Assembly (NCBI GenBank): GCA_902571375.1
Contig: CACGBP010000001.1
Span: 1 to 64,000, forward strand
DNA length: 64,000 bases
Direction: 5' to 3'
Source of the DNA: an uncultured Pelagibacteraceae bacterium
GTDB lineage: Bacteria > Pseudomonadota > Alphaproteobacteria > Pelagibacterales > Pelagibacteraceae
Made by a program: the position numbers and the translations under genes. The notes under the pieces were generated by a model. That model was given only the letters and a program-made list of their open reading frames with translations. It searched no databases and was not told where the DNA came from. Positions 1 to 6,509 of the stretch are shown piece by piece (position 1 is the first letter of the stretch; every line of letters starts with the position of its first letter).

Positions 1-1
1 A

Positions 2-562
2 GACATAAGTATGCTTTCTTTAAATTGGAAGAGACATTTGCCAAATACAATCTTTATTTGTCCAAATGGACATGAACAATGTCCAATTAATCCAACAGGT
101 TATCAGTGGTTTGATTTAACAAAAGAAGACCCAGATTATATTTTGGAACAATCGATTAAAGCAGAAAAGAAATTGGTTCAATTTGTTGATGAAGTTAAAA
201 ATAAATATAAATTAAAAAATGATAAAATTTGTTTGTCTGGATTTAGCCAAGGCTGCATGATGTCTATAAATTTGGGCCTTACGTCAGATCAAAAATTTAG
301 TTGTATTGTGGGTTTTTCTGGAAAAATAATAAATCAAGAGGATTTGAAATTAAGAAAAAAAAATTCAACAAGTATTCTACTTATTCATGGTGATTCTGAC
401 CAAGTTGTCTCACCAAATTTTTTGTTAGAGGCAAAAGATTTTTTTATTAGAAATAACATTGAAATAAAGACACATTTGATTAAGAATTGTGATCATCATA
501 TTCCTATGGAGGCATCAAGTATAGCACTAAATTATATTTTAAAAAAATTTAATGACTTCTAA
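2..562 (+). CDS. Alpha/beta hydrolase, carboxylesterase/phospholipase family (5' end outside window)
   Basis: The reading frame is open to the left edge, so the first ATG at position 11 is probably internal and the true start lies before the window. The visible 183 residues carry the nucleophile elbow GFSQG, a later HGDSDQVV segment holding the acid Asp, and a C-terminal DHHIP segment holding the catalytic His. This order matches the small carboxylesterase/lysophospholipase family (about 210-230 residues), whose N-terminal LHG oxyanion strand would be in the missing part. Likely a cytosolic esterase acting on short acyl esters; the real substrate cannot be told. The gene ends 38 bases before the HNH gene on the same strand. 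Confidence 0.8.
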   Translation, partial: DISMLSLNWKRHLPNTIFICPNGHEQCPINPTGYQWFDLTKEDPDYILEQSIKAEKKLVQFVDEVKNKYKLKNDKICLSGFSQGCMMSINLGLTSDQKFSCIVGFSGKIINQEDLKLRKKNSTSILLIHGDSDQVVSPNFLLEAKDFFIRNNIEIKTHLIKNCDHHIPMEASSIALNYILKKFNDF

Positions 563-600
563 ACATTGAAATAGTTTTTTATTTAAGTTAAACTTATTTT

Positions 601-1171
601 ATGAATAGCTTTATTGAACAAGATGTATCTCTAGAAAAATGTCCAGCGCTAGTTCTTAACGCTGATTATAGACCTCTTAGCTATTATCCATTGTCGTTAT
701 GGTCATGGCAAGATACGGTTAAGTCGGTTTTTTTTAGATAGAGTAATTATAGTTAGTAATTATGATAGAATTGTAAGAAGTCCTTCATTTAATATGAAAT
801 TACCTAGCGTCATAGCTTTAAAAGATTACATAGTACCTCAATCTAAACCAAGTTTTACAAGATTTAATGTTTTTCTTAGAGACAAGTTTTCATGTCAATA
901 TTGTGGAAGCAATGAAGAACTGACATTTGATCATTTATTACCAAGATCTAAAGGGGGAGAAACACATTGGGACAATGTTGTTACAGCTTGTTCAACATGC
1001 AATGTAAAAAAAGGTGGTAAATTATTAAAATCTTCTGGTATGAAACTTAGCCAATATCCTTATCAGCCTTCAACTGAGGATTTACATCGTAATGGAAAAA
1101 ATTTTCCACCAAATTATTTACATAAAAGTTGGATGGACTATTTGTATTGGGATGTTGAGCTAGAGGCATAA
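601..1171 (+). pseudogene. HNH endonuclease family protein, interrupted by a one-base frameshift
   Basis: An ATG at 601 opens a frame of 46 codons (beginning MNSFIEQDVSLEKCPALVLN) that stops at 739-741. The following frame continues without a gap to 1171. The switch falls on a run of eight T at 728-735; with seven T the two parts join as one protein of about 189 residues reading KSVFLDRVIIV across the junction. The downstream part holds the HNH domain: CQYCG, then FDHLLPRSKGG, then CSTCN, the usual Zn-Cys4/His-metal layout of small alphaproteobacterial HNH proteins. An ATG at 794 could start a 125-residue protein that keeps the nuclease domain. It may be a true mutation, slippage-corrected expression, or a sequencing/assembly error. 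Convergent with coq7, two bases away. Confidence 0.75.
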
Positions 1172-1173
1172 GC

Positions 1174-1704
1174 CTAAATTTTTTCAGAAATATTAATTGC
1201 TACTTTAGAACCAGTTTTTATAATCTTATCCATTATTGAATAAAGCCCTTTTTTAGTTGCACCTTTATCGTAAGCTATATCTTTATGATGTAATTCGTCT
1301 TCTCTAAATTTAATAATTTTATTTTTTAAGTTTTTTTCATCAGGACCTAGTTGATTAATTTGATTTTGATAATGCTCATCTATAACTTCCTCAACAGAGG
1401 CAGTGCATAGCATCGCTGCTTTTTTTCCAAGAAGAGTTGAGCCAAAACCAAGTCCAACACCCAACAAATCCCACAAGGGTAAAAATTTTGTTGGTTTAAT
1501 CTTTCTTTTATTAATTTCTTTTTCAAAATAATCACAATGTTCTTTTTCATGAACTTTCATTTCCTCGATTGTTTTTTTTAGACTTTCATCCTTAATTAGA
1601 GTGTTGAGTGCTAATAGTTGACCTTCATAAATTTTCACAGCGCCTCGTTCACCAGCATGATCTACTCTAATAAATTCTTCTACTTTATTTTTTGAACTTT
1701 TCAT
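1174..1704 (-). CDS. coq7: Demethoxyubiquinone hydroxylase (COQ7 family)
   Basis: Carries out the last hydroxylation in ubiquinone synthesis, at ring carbon 6 of demethoxyubiquinone, as a membrane-associated di-iron enzyme. The 176 residues begin with the family signature RVDHAGERGAVKIYEGQ near residues 13-29. The di-iron ligand motifs follow: EKEH at 53-56, EEVIDEH at 105-111 and EDELHH at 135-140. Length is normal for bacterial COQ7. Its start overlaps the 3' end of the dsbB-like gene by about 20 bases, so the two are probably translated from one message with yqaA. This gene order (yqaA, dsbB, coq7) recurs in alphaproteobacteria. Identification is firm. Confidence 0.93.
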   Translation of the reverse strand: MKSSKNKVEEFIRVDHAGERGAVKIYEGQLLALNTLIKDESLKKTIEEMKVHEKEHCDYFEKEINKRKIKPTKFLPLWDLLGVGLGFGSTLLGKKAAMLCTASVEEVIDEHYQNQINQLGPDEKNLKNKIIKFREDELHHKDIAYDKGATKKGLYSIMDKIIKTGSKVAINISEKI

Positions 1705-2173
1705 AATTTTTAAAAATTTTGACTAATAAAAAAACAAAAATTAAACTAATAAATATATTAAATGTAGTAAGTGAAAATCCAAAAATTCTAAATGTCACAT
1801 CCTTACAGTTTACAGTTTTAGACTGTAATTGTTTTAGTATCTCCTCTTTGGAAATGATTTCGGTTACATTTTTAAGTCCACAAACAGCTGATTCTTTGAA
1901 AAAACCCTGTTCAATACCAAAATGATAAAAAGATATTATAAGTGAAAAAGAAAATACTAAAATTAATAGTAAAATTATAAATTTTTCATTTTTTTTTAAA
2001 AAATAATTTAAAGAAATCAAAATTATGTTTAATCCATATGGGATTCTTTGTATTAAGCATAAATTACAAGGCTGATGTCCAAGAACATACTCAATAAATA
2101 GAGCTGATAAAATTGAAATTAAGCTAATAAAGAAAATTATCTTTAGATAGGTGTTTATACTAAAGTTAAACAT
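1685..2173 (-). CDS. dsbB: DsbB-family disulfide bond formation membrane protein
   Basis: Inner-membrane quinone-linked oxidase that reoxidises a periplasmic DsbA-type thiol oxidase. I place the start at the ATG at 2173 (MFNFSINTYL, 162 residues), which overlaps the yqaA stop by eight bases; an in-frame ATG 33 bases upstream would add 11 residues and overlap further. Four hydrophobic segments are visible. The first loop has the CxxC pair PCNLC (Cys36, Cys39) and the second loop has Cys98 and Cys123, the two redox pairs of DsbB. It lies between yqaA and coq7 in a tight three-gene unit. The link with coq7 is sensible because DsbB passes electrons to ubiquinone. Confidence 0.88.
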   Translation of the reverse strand: MFNFSINTYLKIIFFISLISILSALFIEYVLGHQPCNLCLIQRIPYGLNIILISLNYFLKKNEKFIILLLILVFSFSLIISFYHFGIEQGFFKESAVCGLKNVTEIISKEEILKQLQSKTVNCKDVTFRIFGFSLTTFNIFISLIFVFLLVKIFKNYEKFKK

Positions 2174-2771
2174 GAGTTTTAAATAGTAAATAAATAATAA
2201 TTCCAAGTATTACAATTAAAATTCCAAGAATTGTAAACCATCTAGAACCATGTTTATCCATAAATTCGGTAAAGAGGTTTCCAAATTTATATGAAAGGTA
2301 TGATACTATGAAAAATCTCAATCCTCTTGAAACTAAACTGATTAAAATAAAAATTAAAATATTAAAACCAATGAGGCCACTTGCAATTGTAAAAACTTTA
2401 TAAGGTAGAGGTGTAAATCCAGCTAAAAAAAGTATGCCTAACCAAGCATAAAAACCCTCACTATTTATTAGATTATTCTTAAGGCTGTTTAATTTCCCTT
2501 CATAACCATAAAAATTCATTATTTGCATCCCTATATCAAAAAAAAATGCTCCAAGAAAATATCCTAATATACCTCCCAAAACTGAAAATACAGTTGCAAT
2601 GAAAAAAATCTTAATGAAATCATCTTTTTTTGAAATTACCATAGGGATTATCATTACATCTGGTGGGATAGGAAAAAATGAACTTTCTAAAAATGAAACT
2701 ATTGCTAAGTAAAATTTTGAGCTTTTATGTGCTGCTAATTCTAAACATTTTTTGTAAAGAGTATTAAACAT
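2166..2771 (-). CDS. YqaA/DedA-type membrane protein (SNARE-associated/VTT domain)
   Basis: A 201-residue polytopic membrane protein with the VTT/DedA layout: the FLESSFFPIPPDVMIIPM segment at about residues 28-45, a glycine-rich re-entrant-like GGILGYFLGAFFFD at 65-78, and the second-half segment FTPLPYKVFTIASGL near 120. These features match the YqaA branch of the SNARE-associated Golgi protein family. Members are proposed to move lipids or ions across the membrane, but the substrate of this one is unknown. First gene of a yqaA-dsbB-coq7 unit, reading away from tRNA-Leu on the other strand. Confidence 0.85.
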   Translation of the reverse strand: MFNTLYKKCLELAAHKSSKFYLAIVSFLESSFFPIPPDVMIIPMVISKKDDFIKIFFIATVFSVLGGILGYFLGAFFFDIGMQIMNFYGYEGKLNSLKNNLINSEGFYAWLGILFLAGFTPLPYKVFTIASGLIGFNILIFILISLVSRGLRFFIVSYLSYKFGNLFTEFMDKHGSRWFTILGILIVILGIIIYLLFKTHV

Positions 2772-2774
2772 TTT

Positions 2775-2805
2775 TTGGTTTTAATATAAATTTAGTTCTT
2801 ATACT
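2775..2805 (+). promoter_or_regulatory. Candidate promoter for tRNA-Leu
   Basis: A TATACT hexamer at 2800-2805 lies 25 bases before the mature tRNA, with TTGGTT at 2775-2780 (19-base spacer) as a weak -35. The position is right for a tRNA promoter, but in such AT-rich DNA similar hexamers arise often. Confidence 0.35.
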
Positions 2806-2830
2806 ATTTAATAAAATATTAAACAATTAA

Positions 2831-2915
2831 GGGCGAATGGCGGAACTGGTAGACGCGCACGACTCAAAATCGTGTTTCGCAAGAAGTGAGAGTTCGATTC
2901 TCTCTTCGCCCACCA
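2831..2915 (+). tRNA. tRNA-Leu (anticodon CAA)
   Basis: The acceptor strands GGGCGAA (2831-2837) and TTCGCCC (2905-2911) pair fully, followed by discriminator A and an encoded CCA. The anticodon stem CACGA/TCGTG encloses the loop CTCAAAA, giving anticodon CAA, which reads UUG. A long variable arm is present, as expected for a class II tRNA-Leu, and the T loop is the standard TTCGATT. The next gene starts four bases after the CCA. Confidence 0.96.
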
Positions 2916-2919
2916 AATT

Positions 2920-4626
2920 ATGGAATTAAATAAAATTAATAGCCTAGTAGAGCTTTTTTTTGAGAAGTATAAAGAAAAAAAAGAATTAAAAGATCAACCA
3001 TTTTTGAAGTGGTTAAAAACTAATGAGAATGATTTTTTAACATGGGAACAAGCTAAACATAAAATTTGTTTATTGTCTGAGTATTTGGCAGAAAATTTTT
3101 CCAAAGGAGATAGATGTGTTTTGTTGTCTGAAAATCGACCAGAGTGGCTAATAGCAGATATAGCAATTATGAATGCAGGTGGAGTAACAGTTCCATTATT
3201 TACGACATATTCAGAGAAAGATTATGAGTATATAATAAATGATTGTAACCCAAAGGTATGTATAGTTTCTAATAATATTCAATTTAAAAAAATTAAAAAA
3301 TTTATTTCTAATGAAACAAAAGTTATCTCGATTGAAAATTTTGATACAAAAATTGAATGTATTAGAGATATCTTAGAAAGAAATCTTAAAAAAGAAAAAA
3401 TCAATATTTTCGAGAACTATAATGATAAAATATTAAGAAAAGATCTTGCTTGTATTATTTATACCTCAGGAACAACAGGTAACCCTAAAGGAGTAATGCT
3501 TAGTCATGGAGGTATTTTATCTAATTGTGAGGGTGCACAAGAAATTTTGGATACATTAGTAAAAAATGAAAAACCAGTTTTTTTAACCTGGCTTCCGTTA
3601 TCCCACTCATATGAACATACTGTGCAATACGTTCAAATATTCCTTGGTGCGAAAATTTACTATGCGGAAAGTTTAGAAAAATTGTTACCTAATATGGCAG
3701 TAGCACAACCTACTATTATGACAGCTGTTCCAAGATTTTATCAAAATCTATTTAGCAAAATTTCTCTTAATTTTTCAAAACAAAAAGGTATAAAAAAGAA
3801 ACTGATTGAAAGTACTATTTATCTTGGGATTAAAAATTTAAAAAAAGAAGAACTAAATTTTAAAGAAAAAATAGTAAATTTTTTGTGTGAAAAATTAGTA
3901 AGAAAAAAAATTAAAAAACAGTTTGGAGGTAAGTTAAAAGCTTTTGTTTCTGGAGGGGGTGCTTTAGATCAAAAAATAGGTGAATTTTTGAATTCCATAG
4001 GCCTGCCAACACTCCAAGGTTATGGATTAACTGAGACCTCTCCTGTTGTTAGTTGTAATATTCCTGGAAAAATAAAGATAGAAACTGTTGGACCTCCTTT
4101 TATGACCAATCAAGTCAAAATTGCCGAGGATGGTGAGATTTTGGTTAAGGGTGAAAATGTTATGCTTGGATATTGGAACATGAAAAAAGAAACAGAAGAT
4201 ATCATCAAAAATGGATGGTTACATACCGGAGATATTGGAGAAATCACTCAAGATGGAAATTTAAAAATAACTGATAGAAAGAAAGAAATTATAGTTAATC
4301 TTGGTGGTGATAATATCTCACCATCAAAAATTGAAAATTTATTATGTTTGAATGAAAAAATTAAACAAAGTTTTGTTTATGGAGATAAAAAAACATATTT
4401 AGTTGCATTAATTGTTAGTGAAGCTGAAAATAAAAAAGAAATAGAAAATTACCTAGAAAATTTAAATAAAAGTTTATCTTTAGTAGAAAAAGTTAAGAAA
4501 TTTAAATTAATTAATGAAGAGTTTACAATTGAAAATGGAATGCTAACTCCAACTTTAAAACTAAAAAGGAAAAAAATTTTAGAAAAATATAATGAAGATT
4601 TAGAAAAACTTTATAAATTTAAATAA
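2920..4626 (+). CDS. Long-chain fatty acid-CoA ligase (AMP-forming)
   Basis: Activates long-chain fatty acids to acyl-CoA through an acyl-adenylate. The 568 residues show the AMP-binding signature YTSGTTGNPKGVML at 181-194, then the QGYGLTETSPVV motif, then TGDIGEI and the hinge region DRKKEIIV before the C-terminal domain with its catalytic Lys region (LKLKRKK near the end). The layout is closest to the COG1022 long-chain acyl-CoA synthetase group rather than acetyl-CoA synthetases. It starts only four bases after tRNA-Leu, so it probably shares that transcript. Chain-length preference cannot be read from the sequence. Confidence 0.9.
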   Translation: MELNKINSLVELFFEKYKEKKELKDQPFLKWLKTNENDFLTWEQAKHKICLLSEYLAENFSKGDRCVLLSENRPEWLIADIAIMNAGGVTVPLFTTYSEKDYEYIINDCNPKVCIVSNNIQFKKIKKFISNETKVISIENFDTKIECIRDILERNLKKEKINIFENYNDKILRKDLACIIYTSGTTGNPKGVMLSHGGILSNCEGAQEILDTLVKNEKPVFLTWLPLSHSYEHTVQYVQIFLGAKIYYAESLEKLLPNMAVAQPTIMTAVPRFYQNLFSKISLNFSKQKGIKKKLIESTIYLGIKNLKKEELNFKEKIVNFLCEKLVRKKIKKQFGGKLKAFVSGGGALDQKIGEFLNSIGLPTLQGYGLTETSPVVSCNIPGKIKIETVGPPFMTNQVKIAEDGEILVKGENVMLGYWNMKKETEDIIKNGWLHTGDIGEITQDGNLKITDRKKEIIVNLGGDNISPSKIENLLCLNEKIKQSFVYGDKKTYLVALIVSEAENKKEIENYLENLNKSLSLVEKVKKFKLINEEFTIENGMLTPTLKLKRKKILEKYNEDLEKLYKFK

Positions 4627-4736
4627 AAATATTTGATTATAAAGCGCATAAACACTAACTTTTTTACTTATAAAATTTATTAAAGTTTTTTTTTAATTGA
4701 AATTTTAATTTGAAAATTTTTGCTTTAATTAAAGAA

Positions 4737-4765
4737 TTGACATAACGCTTATAAAAAAATAAAAA
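4737..4765 (+). promoter_or_regulatory. Candidate promoter of the small basic peptide gene
   Basis: A perfect TTGACA at 4737-4742 is followed after 17 bases by TAAAAA (4760-4765), a four-of-six match to the -10 consensus. It sits just before a 21-base palindrome and 52 bases before the peptide start. The -35 is convincing for this genome; the -10 assignment is uncertain because the whole segment is A-rich. Confidence 0.4.
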
Positions 4766-4774
4766 TAATGTAAT

Positions 4775-4795
4775 AACGAATCAAATTGATTCGTT
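4775..4795 (+). promoter_or_regulatory. 21-base perfect palindrome upstream of small peptide gene
   Basis: AACGAATCAA and TTGATTCGTT form ten-base perfect arms around a single A. It lies between the candidate -10 and the ribosome site of the peptide gene, where a repressor would block initiation. With a one-base centre it is a poor RNA hairpin, so a dimeric DNA-binding protein site is more likely. The binding protein is unknown. Confidence 0.5.
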
Positions 4796-4816
4796 TAACT
4801 AAAAAGGGAGCTAAAG

Positions 4817-4894
4817 ATGCCTAAGAGAAGAAAAAAAGCAAAGAAGGCTAAGAAAAAAGCTAAGAAAAAAGCTAAAAAAAGAAGAAGAAGATAA
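4817..4894 (+). CDS. 25-residue Lys/Arg/Ala peptide, probably nucleic-acid binding
   Basis: The ORF encodes 25 residues: MP at the start, then only Lys, Arg and Ala, arranged as KRRKKAKKAKKKAKKK and ending in RRRR. A good ribosome site GGGAG lies seven bases before the ATG, a promoter and palindrome precede it, and a strong hairpin terminator follows, so it forms its own transcription unit. The composition resembles the tails of histone H1-like bacterial proteins, so binding to DNA or RNA is likely, but I do not recognise a named family. It is convergent with carD, whose product also has a Lys-rich tail. Real expression is inferred, not shown. Confidence 0.6.
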   Translation: MPKRRKKAKKAKKKAKKKAKKRRRR

Positions 4895-4910
4895 TAACTT
4901 AGTATTCTTT

Positions 4911-4958
4911 ATTAAAAACGCTTCTCATAACGATTTACGTGTGAGAGGCGTTTTTTTT
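4911..4958. terminator. Bidirectional rho-independent terminator
   Basis: AACGCTTCTCA (4917-4927) pairs with TGAGAGGCGTT (4942-4952), one mismatch/wobble in 11, across a 14-base loop. An A run precedes and eight T follow, so it can end transcription of the small peptide gene on the plus strand and of carD on the minus strand. Confidence 0.85.
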
Positions 4959-5820
4959 ATTCTTCTATCGGCTCTTCGGCATCAGCTATAGGTTCTTCGT
5001 TTGGCAAATTCTCTACAGTAGTTTTTGGCTCACTAGATATAGGTTTATTTTGTTCTACTAAATTTCTTCTAAGAGCTTTGTCTAATTTTTTTTGGGTATC
5101 CTCTAAAGAAATATTTAAAATTATTTTAAATTCAGATAAAATTCTCTCATAAGCTTTTTCAAAAAGCTGTCTTTCACTATAAGATTGATCTACCATTAAA
5201 TCATCTCCTTTATTTAGATCTCTAACTACCTCAGCTAATTCATAGATTTTCCCTGATGAAATTTTTGCCTCATACTCTTGTGCCCTTCTACTCCACATTG
5301 ATCTCTTAATCTTAGGTTTACTTTTTAAAATAGAAACACATTTGTTAACTTGATTTATTGTAGCAAGTGATCTCAGATGAGATTGTTTATTAACTGGTAC
5401 CATTCCATTAGCTTTATCTTTTTCAAATTTTATTACATAGGTTTCAACGTCAATTCCACCTATATTAATTTTCTTAAATTCAGTAATCTGACCCACACCA
5501 TGTTTAGGATAAACAACATAATCCTTAATTTTATATTCTCTCTTCTCGGTTTCTTGTTTTTTTACTTTTTTGATTTCTGGTTTAACTTCATTACTTTTCG
5601 ATATTCTTAAATTATCACTTTTTGATTCATTATTTTTTTGAGTTAATTTCGTATTTTTTTTGAGAGATTTTGAGGACTTAATTTTATTTATTTTTCTCTC
5701 TTTTTTTTGTGAAATTTTCTTTGTCTTTTTGATTTTTTTTTTAACAACTTTTTTTGGAGATTTTTTATTTTTTTTTTTAAATGTTTTCTTTAAAATATTT
5801 TTCAAACTTATTTTGTTCAT
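4957..5820 (-). CDS. carD: CarD/CdnL-family RNA polymerase-binding regulator with Lys-rich N-terminal tail
   Basis: CarD-type proteins bind the RNA polymerase beta subunit and stabilise the open complex. The CarD domain is clear from about residue 95 ([13 protein letters not shown], then a helical part with [12 protein letters not shown]). Before it lie about 90 residues extremely rich in Lys, like histone H1 tails; after it comes an acidic Glu-rich end. I chose the ATG at 5820 (MNKISLKN, 287 residues); ATG at 5835 and GTG at 5862 are also open. Any of these overlaps the 3' end of fdxA by 44 bases or more, in a different frame. Most CarD proteins are near 160-190 residues, so the tail is a real extension. 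Last gene of the helicase-TerB-fdxA-carD unit. Confidence 0.85.
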   Translation of the reverse strand: MNKISLKNILKKTFKKKNKKSPKKVVKKKIKKTKKISQKKERKINKIKSSKSLKKNTKLTQKNNESKSDNLRISKSNEVKPEIKKVKKQETEKREYKIKDYVVYPKHGVGQITEFKKINIGGIDVETYVIKFEKDKANGMVPVNKQSHLRSLATINQVNKCVSILKSKPKIKRSMWSRRAQEYEAKISSGKIYELAEVVRDLNKGDDLMVDQSYSERQLFEKAYERILSEFKIILNISLEDTQKKLDKALRRNLVEQNKPISSEPKTTVENLPNEEPIADAEEPIEE

Positions 5821-6103
5821 CTTTATACTTTTCATGATCCGTTGGGGGATCTTTTTTTTCACTTATATTTGGCCAGATTTCAGAATATTTTTTATTGATT
5901 TCTAACCAATGTTCGCTACCAGGTTCAGTATCTGCTTTGATCGCATCAACTGGGCATTCTGGTTCACAAACGCCACAATCTATACACTCATCGGGTTTAA
6001 TTACAAGCATATTTTTTCCCTCATAAAAACAATCAACAGGGCAAACCTCAACACAGTCCATGAGTTTACATTTAATGCATTTTTCATTTACTATATATGT
6101 CAT
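5777..6103 (-). CDS. fdxA: 7Fe ferredoxin (3Fe-4S/4Fe-4S), FdxA type
   Basis: A 108-residue soluble electron carrier. Cysteines at 9, 12, 17, 21 and 25 in [17 protein letters not shown], and at 40, 43, 46 and 50 in [12 protein letters not shown], give the seven-iron ferredoxin pattern with one 3Fe-4S and one 4Fe-4S cluster. The C-terminal extension with SEHWLEIN is typical of alphaproteobacterial FdxA. The start codon overlaps the stop of the TerB-like gene by one base, and the end overlaps carD. The redox partner is not evident from the neighbours. Confidence 0.95.
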   Translation of the reverse strand: MTYIVNEKCIKCKLMDCVEVCPVDCFYEGKNMLVIKPDECIDCGVCEPECPVDAIKADTEPGSEHWLEINKKYSEIWPNISEKKDPPTDHEKYKDEQNKFEKYFKENI

Positions 6104-6501
6104 TAATAATTCTCTTGTTTTATTTTTTCTTTGATATCGCCCATAAGCTTACTGTCAATATATAATAGTCCCGCAAGCCTTCTCATTAGGTTTGTTTCAT
6201 ATATATCAGCCTCATTATTTGAATAGATTATTCTCCAAAGGGTCTCAATAATCTTTATCTTGTTTTCATTGCTCATATTTTTTACTTCTTTTGTAAACTC
6301 TAAGATTTGATTTGAATTATTTTCTACTTCTTTTCCATTTTGTATTATTTCTTTAATATTTTCTTTTTTTGCCCCAATTTTAAGTAAAGTTTGTTCAATA
6401 ATTGCTTCCTCTTTTAATGAATAGTCTAAATCAATTTTTGCTGCATGTATCAGTAGAGCAGCTACATTAATCAAATTTTTATAATTATCTTTAAAGAACA
6501 T
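6103..6501 (-). CDS. TerB-like (tellurite resistance/co-chaperone-like) helical protein
   Basis: A 132-residue helical protein without a signal peptide. The N-terminal stretch [22 protein letters not shown] and the later [26 protein letters not shown] fit the TerB domain, including the acidic residues that bind metal in that family. The function of TerB proteins of this type is not settled; tellurite resistance should not be assumed. It sits between the helicase (8-base gap) and fdxA (one-base overlap). In many alphaproteobacteria an S4-domain gene lies in this place. Confidence 0.7.
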   Translation of the reverse strand: MFFKDNYKNLINVAALLIHAAKIDLDYSLKEEAIIEQTLLKIGAKKENIKEIIQNGKEVENNSNQILEFTKEVKNMSNENKIKIIETLWRIIYSNNEADIYETNLMRRLAGLLYIDSKLMGDIKEKIKQENY

Positions 6502-6509
6502 ATTTAGAA

